DNA of 64,000 bases from Gambelia wislizenii (lineage: Eukaryota > Chordata > Lepidosauria > Squamata > Crotaphytidae). A program made the translations under genes and the position numbers. The first letter of the stretch is position 1; the number at the start of each line of letters is the position of its first letter. Below are positions 44,751-55,156 of the stretch, one piece after another. A model generated the notes under the pieces. It ran no database searches and was not told the origin of the DNA. It saw only the letters and a program-made list of their open reading frames with translations. The DNA lies in NCBI GenBank assembly GCA_030847615.1, contig JAUMIR010000001.1, positions 384,816,687 to 384,880,686 on the forward strand. Reading direction: 5' to 3'.

Positions 44751-44995
44751 TAGAATCCCATGACTATTGTTCCTGGTGTCACCCAGAAGAGGGCTGGGCG
44801 TCGGCTCATTGATCAACAGGTGGGTTGGCTGATGCCTGGATTTGGTCCCATGTCAATGCCAACCTTGCATGCAACTGTAATAAATAAAATTTGTGGCCTT
44901 ATATTTCTCTACATTTGTTTCTAGTATGTTTTGTGATCATCAGCAGAATGGTAGTTGCACCTTGGATCCACAGTAATAACAGACAGTGTGACTTA
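44751..44995. other. Unannotated spacer
   Basis: Contains 'taataaataaaatttgtggc' near 44,879, a possible polyadenylation-like tail of an unidentified retroposed sequence on the + strand. Confidence 0.25.
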
Positions 44996-45571
44996 GGACT
45001 TTATCAAACACATGAAATACTGCATCATAACAACGCCACATAAACGTGAAAGGGTGAGCATACCTGATGATGTCATCCTTTCATGTTTATGTCTTGTGAA
45101 TAAGCTGTTCTATTTTATTGACAGGACAAGCTGTCAATAGACTGGTTGTGGTGATGTTTTGCTGGCACTGCTGGCATTTGAAACCTCACACCTTTCTTTC
45201 CGTGTGAATACAGCGTAAATGGCTGGACCGGCCAGCACACCTCCAGGTGAGATCACGACATCCAGGTAGGTGCACTCCTTTTTATGACCCTCCCTAGTTT
45301 ACTTGTAAGTTTGTAAGTGTGTTTGTGTGCTTTTAAAAACTTTTGGGGTGTTCTTTAAAAAAAAAATTCCTGCACTAGCTATTCTTGCAAGAATCCACAG
45401 GATTTCAGATGAGGACGTGAACAGAGCTCCGTTCACTCCTCATTCATTGCCTGGGAAGCCTTTTGCCGGGATGCAAGGTAAGTGAGGTTTGGGGTATTCT
45501 TTTGCTGGCATAAAAAAAGCACAAATTATGCCAGCAAAAGAACATTTTGGGAGGGTGGGCTGATAAAGTCC
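44996..45571. mobile_element. Miniature TIR element (about 570-bp family) with TTA duplication
   Basis: Ends GGACTTTATCAAACACATG and GGGCTGATAAAGTCC are inverted copies; TTA at 44,993-44,995 and 45,572-45,574. Internal landmarks shared with 5,030, 7,590, 55,157 and 63,366: 'gtgaaagggtgagcatacctg', 'tgctggcactgctggcattt', 'acctccaggtgagatcacga', 'acatccaggtaggtg', 'gccagcaaaagaaca'. No coding capacity. Confidence 0.8.
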
Positions 45572-45574
45572 TTA

Positions 45575-47271
45575 CTTTAGGGTAAACATGTAACACACCT
45601 TCTTTTTTTCTTTTTTAATGTATGCTGTACCTTATTATTTCAACCATGTGAGACCACAGAACCACTGTGGGATTTTAGGGATGTATGTGGAACAACACTT
45701 CTTGTTTCTTCCTCCTAGAGTAAAGTGAGTGAGTGGATAAGGAAAGGAAAAGAAGGATTTGTATAAAAAATACATCATTTGTAGGAATGTAGTTGAAAAG
45801 ACTTCTGATGCACTTATGAAAGTTAGTTATACTTAAAAAATTAAATCCCAGTACATTTTAAAAAGAAACATTTTATAACTTTAAAAAAACTACTTTTAAG
45901 AGGGGAATTAAAAATGTTAATTGCATGGGGATTTATCAAAGCACTATCAGTACAAAAGGAGTTCTTTTTCTAATGTATTACTGGCATACTAATTATCATA
46001 GTTAGATGTTCTCTAGATGAGCATATTCAAAATTGTTTCAAATGCAAGAGAAAGGGCCTGTAAACACAAGGGTCTAAATCCAATTGCTTGTCCCCACTAA
46101 ATCAACTGCTGAATGATAAGCAACACTTATGTAAATCTTATTGATTCAATGAGTCTACTCTAGTTGGCAGTGGGAATTGGATTTAGGCCAATATAATTTG
46201 CTGCATTTGTTCTTAAACTGGCATTTTCATTTGGTTTTTCAGCTTTCCCCGGAAACAGACTGAAAGCACAACGGACGACATGGATGGCAATAAAAACTCC
46301 TGATGAGGTTGCATATACTATTTTCCCCAGTGTAATTGTATTTAGCTATGTCACTGAAGTGAAATGGCATACACAATCTATTTCAATTAAGTCATATTTT
46401 TCATGCCTGAATCAGTAACTGGATTAAAGTAATACTACTTGAGTTGTAAAGAAGTGTGGTTCTGAAAGAACTTGTGACTGGGTATGTTTGATTTTTACAT
46501 CTACACAAAATGCATTCCTATTATGAGCAGAGCAGCAAATCTCCCATAGGAGAAATTAATGTCCAATATCTGCTGTGACCAAATGAAGTCCTTCTCTGAA
46601 GGAAAGGGTATGGAGGATGCCTCATACATCCTAAATGGTAATCTACTGCTATTTAAATTATCATCAAAGTATTTTATTTTCCCTGCTCTGTTATTACCTA
46701 ATCAGTAAGTATAGTATGCCTTAATAACCTGAATGAGCTTAGGCTAATACATGAATAAAATGCAAGCAACTAATTTTTGGGTTTTGTTTTTTTTTATTGA
46801 CCAAGTTTCATTTTAAAACGTACCATTTTAAATCAGTAAATAAACTGTACAATTACAATAATCAAATAAAAGATGGGGATGTTCTCATCAAATTTTGTAA
46901 TCAGAAGAAGCATCTCTTCCTTTTGTTTTTTCTTTTTTTGCTTTGTCAAATACCCGATTTCCTTTCCTCTCCTGAGTCCCTTCAGTGCCACATTAATACT
47001 TTGAAATATACGCACTGCTAAGAACAAACCATTAACCTCTCAGAACCATAGGTCACAGCATGAATGGCATTCAGCAGTGTACTGTGTGTTTCTAGCGCTG
47101 AGAGTCAATGGTTTAATTAAACCAGATTTGCATGCGGCATGTAGAACACACACTGTGAAACACCTGGAGGCCAAGGCTGTCATTATAACGTTTCATGGGA
47201 CTTGGTTTAGCCTTCTGACTGCCAGGAATAGCTGGGGGGGGGGGGAAAGGTGTTGGCTAAGAGCAAAGAGT
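45575..47271. other. Unannotated stretch, nothing recognised
   Basis: AT-rich sequence; open frames at 46,797-47,027 are chance frames in T/A-rich runs. Confidence 0.35.
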
Positions 47272-47705
47272 AGTTTTGAACAGCAGGTAGCTGTCCAGAC
47301 TCTTTTGGAAGACATCCAGAGAAGACTCCACCACCTCTCTAGGCAATTGATTCCATTGCCAAACTGCTGTTACTGTCAAGAAGTTCCTCTATTGTTCAAT
47401 TGAAATCTACTCTCTTGTAACTTCAAACCATTAGACCTGGTCCTGTCCTATGGGATAGCAGAGAACAGGCTTTCCCCCTCCTCACTGACAGCTCTTGAGA
47501 TATTTAAAAAGTACAATCATGTCACTCCACAATCTTCTGCTCACCAAGCTGATCATGTCCAGTTCCTTCAATGGCCCTAGGATAGAATCCTGCGGCACTC
47601 CTCTTGGGATCTCCTTCCAGTTTGAAGTGCAGCCATTGATGATGACTCTTTGAACATGGTTTTCCAACCAGTTATGGATCCATCTGACAGTTTCCCCCTC
47701 TATTC
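47272..47705 (-). pseudogene. CR1-like LINE fragment with internal deletion
   Basis: On the - strand: 'NHVQRVIINGCTSNWKEIPRGVPQDSILGPL' region (RT between motifs A and B; WxxGVPQxSxLGPL is clear) is joined directly to 'ELDMISLVSRRLWSDMIVLFKYLK', the C-terminal part, so the motif C region is deleted. Further on, complement of 'gcagtttggcaatggaatca'. No terminal repeat seen. Confidence 0.75.
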
Positions 47706-47833
47706 CATATTTACATTTACGTTTAACAGCAACATACAGTATGAAGACAATCCAATCAACATTTGATTTTGTAGGATGAATAACAAATTAGAATAGTCAG
47801 GACAAATTGTTAGCATGTCATATAATAAACTTA

Positions 47834-48447
47834 GGTCCTGTCTATACAGTCAAAAAAATGTGAACGGCATGTGAATGTACGGTGATCCATTCAAACAGCC
47901 ATCCGCACAAATATGTGTCATTCAGAAGGAGAGAGCAGAAAAATCCACTGCAAAGTTTCTGTGTGCACCATGTCCGAGGCTTCATGCAGATTTTAAAAAA
48001 AGCTCTGTATGATATGCAGATGTGGGATCATTTGAACATTCACATTTGCACAAATATGAACAGGCAGCACAATCTGATTGGCTGGATGAGGATGGGGTGG
48101 GACTAGCAAAGAGGAAAAGCAGCTGCAGCCGCCATATTGGATTTTCAGCTAAGCGATGGTCCAGTAAGTCAATGAAATGACAATTTTATACTCTTTTATA
48201 CTCTTTTTTATTCTTTCTGTCTTTGAAAATATGAAGTGTTGCTTGTGCACACCCTGGGAAATTGTTTTTTTAAAAAAATTGGCAGAGGCAGATTTAAAAT
48301 CATGAGTAAATCACTCATGGCCACCAGCTGGCTAGGGGGTCATGCAGAGTTTAGGGGGGTCTTTTGGCTGTTTAGGCAGTTCACATTGTTGTGAACACCT
48401 GCCTTTCCGAACATGTTTGTATTTTCCCCCCTCTTATAGAAAAGACC
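47834..48447. mobile_element. Miniature TIR element with TTA duplication
   Basis: Left end GGTCCTGTCTATACAGTC and right end CTCTTATAGAAAAGACC are inverted copies (GGTC..T.TCTATA shared), flanked by TTA (47,831-47,833) and TTA (48,448-48,450). 614 bp. Subterminal 'tgtgaacggcatgtgaatgt' has an imperfect inverted partner 'ttcacattgttgtgaacacc'. No coding capacity. Confidence 0.7.
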
Positions 48448-49261
48448 TTAGATTATTATTGAAGTCCTCTCCATTAACGCCCCCTTGTCGTGGGAGAGAG
48501 GCTTGCGTACCCTAATGATGTTTTGAGCTATGCTGGCGGTGGCATAATAGCCACTGGTAGGGTCTCCCATGCCAGACAGGTCAAAACCGAAGGGTCTGAC
48601 AAAGAGCGTCAAAGGGCAGGATGGGCTCTCTAGCCTTGTGGCAACCGTCCTAGGAGAAGGAAAACTCCAATCCCAAACCCGGGCAGATGGTGCTCGTCCA
48701 ACCCTGTAAGGTCAACCATCTAAGAGAATGAAACTAATCAAACCTACGGCCCGAGGACCTCACTGCCACGTCCATGCTTGCAAGGCCACGGCAGATGAAT
48801 CTCTGGTTTAAAGGGTGAGGCCAGTTCTGTGCACGCTGCGCTCCACCAGAAAAATCCATTGCACAGGCTCGAAGGACAAATCCATTTCCAAAAAAGCCCT
48901 GTAGCGACTGGCAAGGGACGAAACCGGCAGGTGTAAAGATGCACTGGAAGCCGCAGCCCCAACCCTGCATGCAGGCGGTTCAGGACATTGGTCGCTCAAG
49001 CCTGACCCGGGAGATGACAGTCTTGTTCGGCAGCATCCTGAAAGACCAAGCAGCCTTTTTTAAGGAGAGCACTGCTTGCTCCATATGGAGAGGGGCCTAG
49101 AAAAGGTGGCCTAAAGAAAGCTCATCCCCAACTACCTGGTTGGCTAGCCGCGGCCAACGGGAATCTTCTGATGCGGTCAAACCAAGGCAAAGAAACAAAG
49201 GCACACACCGGCCTCCAAAGGTGTAAATAAACTGACACTTGCATGCTGGAACATCAGAACC

Positions 49262-52200
49262 ATGCAAGACTCTGAAGATAGTGGACGGCCTGAGCGTCGT
49301 TCTGCCCTAATAGTCCTTGAACTATCACGGCTTAATATTGACATCGCTGCTCTTAGTGAAGTTCGCTTCCATGAGGAAGGCAGCCTTAAAGAACATGGCG
49401 CCGGCTACACACTTTACTGGTCTGGCAAACCCAAAACCGAAAAACATCTGTCAGGAGTAGGCTTTATGATTAAAAACTCCATTGCCTCCAAACTCGAAAC
49501 CTTGCCAACAGGACACTCTGATCGCATTATTTCCTTACGCCTCCCACATGTTGTTCTCTTTAGTATATATGCCCCAACTATGCAAGCCGACCCTGTAGAG
49601 AAAGACAAATTCTACACAGACCTACGCCAACTCATACAAAAAGTCCCTGTAGAAGATAAAATTATTATCCTTGGTGACTTCAATGCCAGAGTAGGAAAGA
49701 ACTTCGAAGCCTGGAAAGGTGTCTTAGGCAAGCATGGTGTTGGAAATTGCAATGATAACGGACGCCTCCTGCTAGAGTTCTGTGCAGAACAACAGCTGAC
49801 TATTACAAACACAATCTTTCAGCAGAAAGATAGCTTGAAGACAACCTGGATGCATCCCCGATCCAAACATTGGCACCTCATTGACTACGTTCTAGTCCGT
49901 CAGAGAGACATTCGTGATGTCCGTCATACACGAGTGATGCCCAGTGCAGAATGCCAAACAGATCATCGCCTTGTCAGATGTAAACTAAATCTTCATCTTA
50001 AGTTCAAACCTAAGAGGGGTGGCATCTTAAAGAAGAGACTCCAAGTCAACAATCTTCAACAAGCTACCATGAGAGACAACTTCCAGGCAAATCTACAAAC
50101 GAAACTTGAAGATCATCCTACAGATCCTTCTCCTACAGTGCTTTGGCAACATATCAAAAACAGTATCCTCCAGTCTGCAGAAGAATCCCTTGGCTTCTCC
50201 CACAAGAAAAATCAAGACTGGTTTGATGAAAACAACCAAGAGATCCAGGAGCTGTTGGCAAGGAAGAGAGCTGCTCACCAGGCATACTTCACCCAGCCAA
50301 CCTGTCATGTAAGAAAAGCAGCTTTCCGCCTCACATGTAGCAAACTACAACAAAAACTCCGAGACATGCAGAACAAGTGGTGGATCAATATAGCAGAAAA
50401 GACACAGCGCTGTGCAGATCTGGGTGATCATAGAGGATTTTATGAAGCTCTTAAAGCAGTGTTTGGACCTACTTATCAGGTCCAAAGCTCCTTATACAGT
50501 ACAGATGGTCAAACATTAATTACTGATAAAGCCTCCATCCTAAATCGTTGGGCTGAACATTTTCAAAGTCTCTTTAGCACCAACCGAGTAGTCCAAGCCT
50601 CAGCTATCCAATATACGATACAAAAACCAATGAAAAATGAATTGGACATAGCTCCCACTTTGGAAGAGACCCTTAAGGCCATACAGCAGATGAAAAACGG
50701 CAAGGCAGCTGGGATTGATGGAATCCCACCTGAAGTTTGGAAACACGGAGGTCATGCACTCCATGATAAATTCCATGAACTCCTTGTGAATTGCTGGGAA
50801 AAAGGGGAACTGCCATCAGACCTCCGAGATGCAGTCATCATCACCCTGTACAAGAAAAAAGGAGCAAAATCCGATTGCTCAAACTATCAAGGCATAACAC
50901 TGCTCTCTATTGCTGGAAAAATCCTTGCAAGGATACTCCTGAACAGGTTAGTTCCTGCTATTGCAGAAGAACTTCTCCCTGAAAGCCAATGTGGCTTCAG
51001 AGCCAATAGGAGTACTACAGACATGGTATTTGCCCTTAGGCAACTGCAAGAAAAATGTAGGGAGCAGAACAAGGGTCTCTATGTAACATTTGTCGACCTC
51101 ACCAAAGCCTTTGACACTGTAAGTAGAAAAGGTCTGTGGCAGATCCTGGAAAGACTAGGATGTCCCCCCAAATTCCTTAAAATGATTATCTTGCTACACG
51201 AGGGACAGCGTGGTCAAGTCAGATATGGCGATGCTCTTTCAGAGCCCTTTCTAATAACTAATGGAGTGAAGCAAGGTTGTGTTCTTGCACCAACTTTATT
51301 TACAATCTTCTTTAGCACGATGCTCCAAAGGGCTATGGCAGAGCTTGAAGAAGACGACGGCATCTATATACGCTACCGTACTGATGGTAGCTTGTTTAAC
51401 TTAAGCCGTCTGAGGGCTCACACTAAGACTCTAAACTATCTAGTCCGTGAGCTGCTCTTCGCCGATGATGCTGCCCTTGTTGCCCACACAGAAGCAGCTC
51501 TGCAGCGCCTAACATCCTGCTTTGCAACAGCTGCAGAGCTGTTTGGGCTAGAAGTCAACCTGAAGAAAACAGAAGTTCTTTACCAGCCTGCACCACAGGA
51601 CGAACACCACCATCCCCACATTGCCGTCGGCAAATCAGTGCTCAAGTCCGTTCAGCAGTTCACCTACCTGGGAAGCATCATCTCCTCAGATGCCAAGATT
51701 GACAAAGAGATCGATCACAGATTAGCAAAGGCATATAGTGCATTTGGAAGACTTCACAAAAGAGTCTGGAGCAATAAACACCTGAGGCAAAGCACAAAAA
51801 TCAGTGTGTATAGAGCCATCGTACTGTCTATCCTCCTTTATGGATCTGAAACATGGGTCACCTATCGCCACCACCTACGACTCCTCGAGCGCTTTCATCA
51901 GCGCTGTCTACGCACAATCCTAAATATACACTGGACTGACTATGTGACGAATGTTGCTGTCCTTGAGCAAGCAGGGATCACCAGCATTGAGGCCATGATA
52001 TTGAGAACACAGCTGCGCTGGGCAGGGCACGTTTCTAGGATGGAGGACCATCGCCTCCCAAAAATACTACTCTACGGTGAACTCGCCACGGGTCAGCGTA
52101 AGAGGGGCGCTCCAAAAAAGCGATACAAAGACTCCCTGAAACAACATCTCAGGCTTGGCCAAATTGATCACCAACAGTGGTCCGCCCTGGCCTCACATCG

Positions 52201-52420
52201 GGAGGCATGGAGACGCACTATCCACAATGCTGCAGCCTTATTTGAGAACTCACGACGAACAAGTCTTGAAGAGAAACGACAACGCAGAAAGAATCACAAC
52301 CCAAAAACATCACCCAAGGAGACCTTCTGCTGTGCTTTTTGCAACCGGACTTGCTTATCTCGGATTGGCCTTTTTAGTCATCAGCGCGCTTGCAGAAAGC
52401 GCGGGATGAGTCCTTCCTGA
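49262..52420 (+). CDS. LINE ORF: endonuclease, reverse transcriptase, C-terminal zinc finger
   Basis: 1052 codons with no stop or frameshift. Endonuclease: 'ALSEVRFHEEG' (E near residue 39), 'IILGDFNARVG' (D139), 'HWHLIDYVLV' and 'AECQTDHRLVRCKL'. RT: 'GKAAGIDGIPPEVW', 'NYQGITLLSIAGKILARILL', 'QCGFRANRSTTDMVF', 'VTFVDLTKAFDTVS' (motif A, D612), 'NGVKQGCVLAPTLFTIFF' (motif B), 'LLFADDAALVAHT' (motif C, FADD at 733-736), 'VNLKKTEVLYQP' and 'FTYLGSII'. Thumb-like region 'YGSETWVTYRHHLRLLERFH' and 'LRWAGHVSRMEDHRLP'. Finger: C1024-x2-C1027-x12-H1040-x3-C1044. The frame is open from 49,172, and the first endonuclease block LACWNIRT lies before this ATG, so translation may start upstream at a non-AUG codon. 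The protein would nick DNA and copy the element RNA onto the nicked end. Confidence 0.93.
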   Translation: MQDSEDSGRPERRSALIVLELSRLNIDIAALSEVRFHEEGSLKEHGAGYTLYWSGKPKTEKHLSGVGFMIKNSIASKLETLPTGHSDRIISLRLPHVVLFSIYAPTMQADPVEKDKFYTDLRQLIQKVPVEDKIIILGDFNARVGKNFEAWKGVLGKHGVGNCNDNGRLLLEFCAEQQLTITNTIFQQKDSLKTTWMHPRSKHWHLIDYVLVRQRDIRDVRHTRVMPSAECQTDHRLVRCKLNLHLKFKPKRGGILKKRLQVNNLQQATMRDNFQANLQTKLEDHPTDPSPTVLWQHIKNSILQSAEESLGFSHKKNQDWFDENNQEIQELLARKRAAHQAYFTQPTCHVRKAAFRLTCSKLQQKLRDMQNKWWINIAEKTQRCADLGDHRGFYEALKAVFGPTYQVQSSLYSTDGQTLITDKASILNRWAEHFQSLFSTNRVVQASAIQYTIQKPMKNELDIAPTLEETLKAIQQMKNGKAAGIDGIPPEVWKHGGHALHDKFHELLVNCWEKGELPSDLRDAVIITLYKKKGAKSDCSNYQGITLLSIAGKILARILLNRLVPAIAEELLPESQCGFRANRSTTDMVFALRQLQEKCREQNKGLYVTFVDLTKAFDTVSRKGLWQILERLGCPPKFLKMIILLHEGQRGQVRYGDALSEPFLITNGVKQGCVLAPTLFTIFFSTMLQRAMAELEEDDGIYIRYRTDGSLFNLSRLRAHTKTLNYLVRELLFADDAALVAHTEAALQRLTSCFATAAELFGLEVNLKKTEVLYQPAPQDEHHHPHIAVGKSVLKSVQQFTYLGSIISSDAKIDKEIDHRLAKAYSAFGRLHKRVWSNKHLRQSTKISVYRAIVLSILLYGSETWVTYRHHLRLLERFHQRCLRTILNIHWTDYVTNVAVLEQAGITSIEAMILRTQLRWAGHVSRMEDHRLPKILLYGELATGQRKRGAPKKRYKDSLKQHLRLGQIDHQQWSALASHREAWRRTIHNAAALFENSRRTSLEEKRQRRKNHNPKTSPKETFCCAFCNRTCLSRIGLFSHQRACRKRGMSPS

Positions 52421-52447
52421 ATCTTCGTTTGCGAAGAAAAGCCAGAG
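52421..52447 (+). promoter_or_regulatory. 27-base LINE 3' untranslated region with hairpin
   Basis: Directly after the stop codon, TCTTCG-TTTG-CGAAGA (52,422-52,437) forms a perfect 6-bp stem with a 4-base loop, followed by AAAGCCAGAG to the end. Short 3' stem-loops are known as RT recognition signals in several LINEs (for example UnaL2). Here the role is inferred. The truncated copy at 43.9 kb keeps the same position with two base changes in the stem region. Confidence 0.6.
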
Positions 52448-52458
52448 GATTATTAGTG

Positions 52459-52582
52459 CTCAATTAAACTAAGGGCCTAAGCAGGCCTCACGAGGGCCAA
52501 AAGGCCCAAAGGCCCAACCAACGACCCAAAGCCTGCCAAATATCAAGGTTGGTAATAAGCAGCTCCCAGCAAGGCAGCAGCC

Positions 52583-52619
<37 letters not shown>

Positions 52620-53540
52620 GGGCCAGGCAGGCCAGCAGTTCAGGGCCTGGGAAAGACACCAGGCCTTGTAGGACGAACAAGGCCCAAATCAAGCCAGAAC
52701 TCACTTGCCAGCCCCACCCACCCAGACTACCAGAAGGCCTCACCACCAGGAGGCAGAAAGGCGGGCCCAAGGCCTAAAAGGCTGGGTGCCAACTAGGCCA
52801 GGGACACTGCTCTAGCATAGGAAGCCTAAACAGCGATGAGGCCTACAGAAAACTCCCACCCTAGAAGCCACGTGGGCCCAGACCAGGGGGGGTGAAGTGC
52901 GAAAACGGCAATGTGGCCTGCTAGGCCTCGCCGAAAGCGGGGTGTCTCCACGGGGCAGTAAGAAGAGACTGCCACGATGCCCAAATGCCCCCAACAAGGC
53001 CATTAGTGACCGAGTTGCCAGCAGTTAAGGCCCCGCCCCTCGCCCGAACTATGCGCGATAACTGGCACCGTCAGGTGACTGCTGCACCAACCCCGCTCCC
53101 TGTCCCTCAAGGTAAGCCTACCCAGCAGACCCCCACCCTAAAAATCCCCGTGGGGGGGACTAAACCCTGGGCCACCACCCAAACAGGCCAAGATACACCG
53201 CCTGAAATGGATGTCAGCCCCTGTGTAACCAAAAAAACCCCAGAGGGTAGGGACCCCGACCGGGCAAACCCGGTAACTTAGGATAAACTCTGCTGTCCGC
53301 TACGAATCTTCCCAGACCACAATTGCCAACAGCACCGCCTCTGAACTCGCCAAGTTCACAAAGAGGCCGAAGAGAGGGGCAGCCGGCCTTATATCAGCTC
53401 CGCCCCCTCCCCTCTCTTCGCGTCGCCGACACATGTCGGCAACGCAATTTCCTGGTCTCTTCCTCCTTTCTGTGCACAAGGGGGATTCCCCAGCCGTAAG
53501 GCTGCGCAGTGCGGCCCGGGGAGCCGTATTCTTCCCCCTG
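52459..53540. other. GC-rich stretch with repeated GGCC-type words, no gene recognised
   Basis: Dense in 'aaggcc', 'aggcct' and 'gggccc' words (for example 52,490-52,520, 52,665-52,690, 52,735-52,800). A Pro/Thr-rich 98-codon + strand frame (52,985-53,281) and several - strand frames exist, but none has a family motif. It could be part of a GC-rich retroelement or an old CpG island; I cannot decide. Confidence 0.3.
52583..52619. repeat. (TTA)n microsatellite
   Basis: Twelve uninterrupted units, 130 bases downstream of the LINE. Confidence 0.9.
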
Positions 53541-54676
53541 CTCTTCTGAGCTGCCGGAGCCATGTGGAAGCAAGAAAGAGAGCAAAGATCAAGCAAAGAA
53601 AGAAAGAAAGCTTTTATTTTTTTAAGGAAGGAATATGATATAAAGACTAAAGGTGAAAGGAAGGGAGAATCAGCCAAAACGGAAGAAGAAGATGAAAAAA
53701 AATAGCTATGGAGGAACCAAGAACTCCACTCTTGGTGAGGCAGGAGAAACAACTGACCAGACAAAGGACAGGGAAGGGGAGGAACCAACAGCCACAGAGG
53801 TCACGTGATCATTTGAATTCTCCTGCCTCACTCTGGGTGGTGGAGGGGCATAACCCAAGTGTAAGGATTGTTGCTGGATTCCTCCTCTCACCACCCAGAG
53901 AATGATTACATCATTAGCTGAGATCTGCTGGAGTCTTCCAAACATGTCAGCAGATGATGAAACCACAGGGGCATAGCCAGATGCTTCCCTGATCCCCCTT
54001 TCAACTAGGCATGGAATTGCTGGGGTGGGGTTTGTGCAGTAGTTGTATGGTATATCTGGGGCGGGTTGGTTGATGCGGTGGGAGGAAGGGAATATTAGCC
54101 TCTGCATCAAGCCCTCCCCCCACCAAAAAAACATATATAAGTTTGTGCCTGCATATGCCACTTTCAGGTTGCCAGTATTAATCTTCATTGCACTTTTCTT
54201 GGGGTTTTCCTCACTTATGTAAAGCCTCCTAAAAAATTTTTTTTTAATGTTTCTGCTAACTTTGATTCTTCTCAGTTTGTATCACTCTCTTGTATGTGGT
54301 TGGGGCAATCTTGTATGGAATAGGAGTGGTACTTAGAGAACTGAGGTTGCCAGTGAGATGATATACCATATGATGTACAGTACAGTACAGTGTGGTAGAT
54401 GAAGGATGAAAATGAGCATGGCTTTTTAAAAGCAGGAGCATTGTTAGAACTAATTGAGGTGGAAAGGCTTCCCAATTTCTCCCTGCATTCCTAGTACCAT
54501 TTTCACTATGTTCCTAGCTAGCAACAATACTGATGCAATTCTTTAAAAGATTTGTAATGTGATTGCTCAGTGGTTTGCTCATGTTTAAAGATTTTTAACA
54601 AGTAATGTGAGATGGAAAGACCACATGGTTGCATTGTTAAATTTTAAGTACTATGAAACGATTCTTGTTAGTGTCA
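53541..54676. other. Unannotated stretch with one perfect inverted repeat
   Basis: Purine-rich run (53,570-53,700) with GAAA repeats. Inverted repeat CTCTGGGTGGTG (53,831-53,842) and CACCACCCAGAG (53,889-53,900). Rest unrecognised. Confidence 0.35.
53831..53900. repeat. Perfect 12-bp inverted repeat spanning 70 bp
   Basis: CTCTGGGTGGTG and its exact complement enclose 46 bases. Might be terminal repeats of a tiny element or part of a larger retroelement end; no flanking duplication is evident. Confidence 0.6.
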
Positions 54677-54693
54677 TGAATCATAGAATAATA

Positions 54694-54923
54694 CAGGGCC
54701 AGTTTAAGGCACCAGTGGCATCAGCATCTGCAGGGGGGCCCATCATTGTGCCCCCCCGTAATAACCCTCCTCCTACAAAAACAGTATTAGTAATAATCTG
54801 AATATACTGTACTGTGAATAGCTTAGGTTGAGTTAGATTATATTGACCTGAGATAAACATATGGCCCCCCCAAAATAAAGCATTGCAGCTCCCCCCCCCA
54901 AAAAATTCCTTAAACCGGTCCTG
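54694..54923. mobile_element. hAT-like element, 230 bp, with 8-bp target duplication
   Basis: Ends CAGGGCCAGTTTAAGG and CCTTAAACCGGTCCTG are inverted copies. GAATAATA at 54,686-54,693 and GAATAATA at 54,924-54,931 are a perfect 8-bp duplication, the hAT hallmark. Internal sequence is shared with 5,616-6,493. Confidence 0.9.
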
Positions 54924-55156
54924 GAATAATAGAGTTGGAAGAAATCTCAAAGACCATCCAGTCCAACCCCATCCATGCAGGAATACCCAGTCAAAGCACT
55001 CTCGACAAATGGTCATCCAGCCTCTGTTTAAAAGCCTCCACCACACTCCGAGGCAGCATATTCCATTGCCGAACAGCAATTACTGACAGGAAGTTCTTCC
55101 TAATGTTTAGGTGGAATCTCTTTTCCTGTAGTTTGAATCCATTGCTCTTTGTCCTA

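Larger units (their letters stand above)
48462..52447 (+). mobile_element. Apparently full-length APE-type non-LTR retrotransposon (LINE)
   Basis: The borders are set by GATTATTATTG (48,451-48,461) and GATTATTAGTG (52,448-52,458), an 11-bp target duplication with one mismatch. It has a 5' untranslated region of about 0.7-0.8 kb, one long intact frame, and a 27-base 3' untranslated region with no poly(A). The 3' end agrees with the truncated copy at 43,763-43,919. The clade is uncertain: the APE endonuclease, FADD-type RT and C-terminal CCHC finger, without RNase H, resemble RTE-like and ingi/Vingi-like lineages more than CR1, L2 or L1. It could be recently active. Confidence 0.85.
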
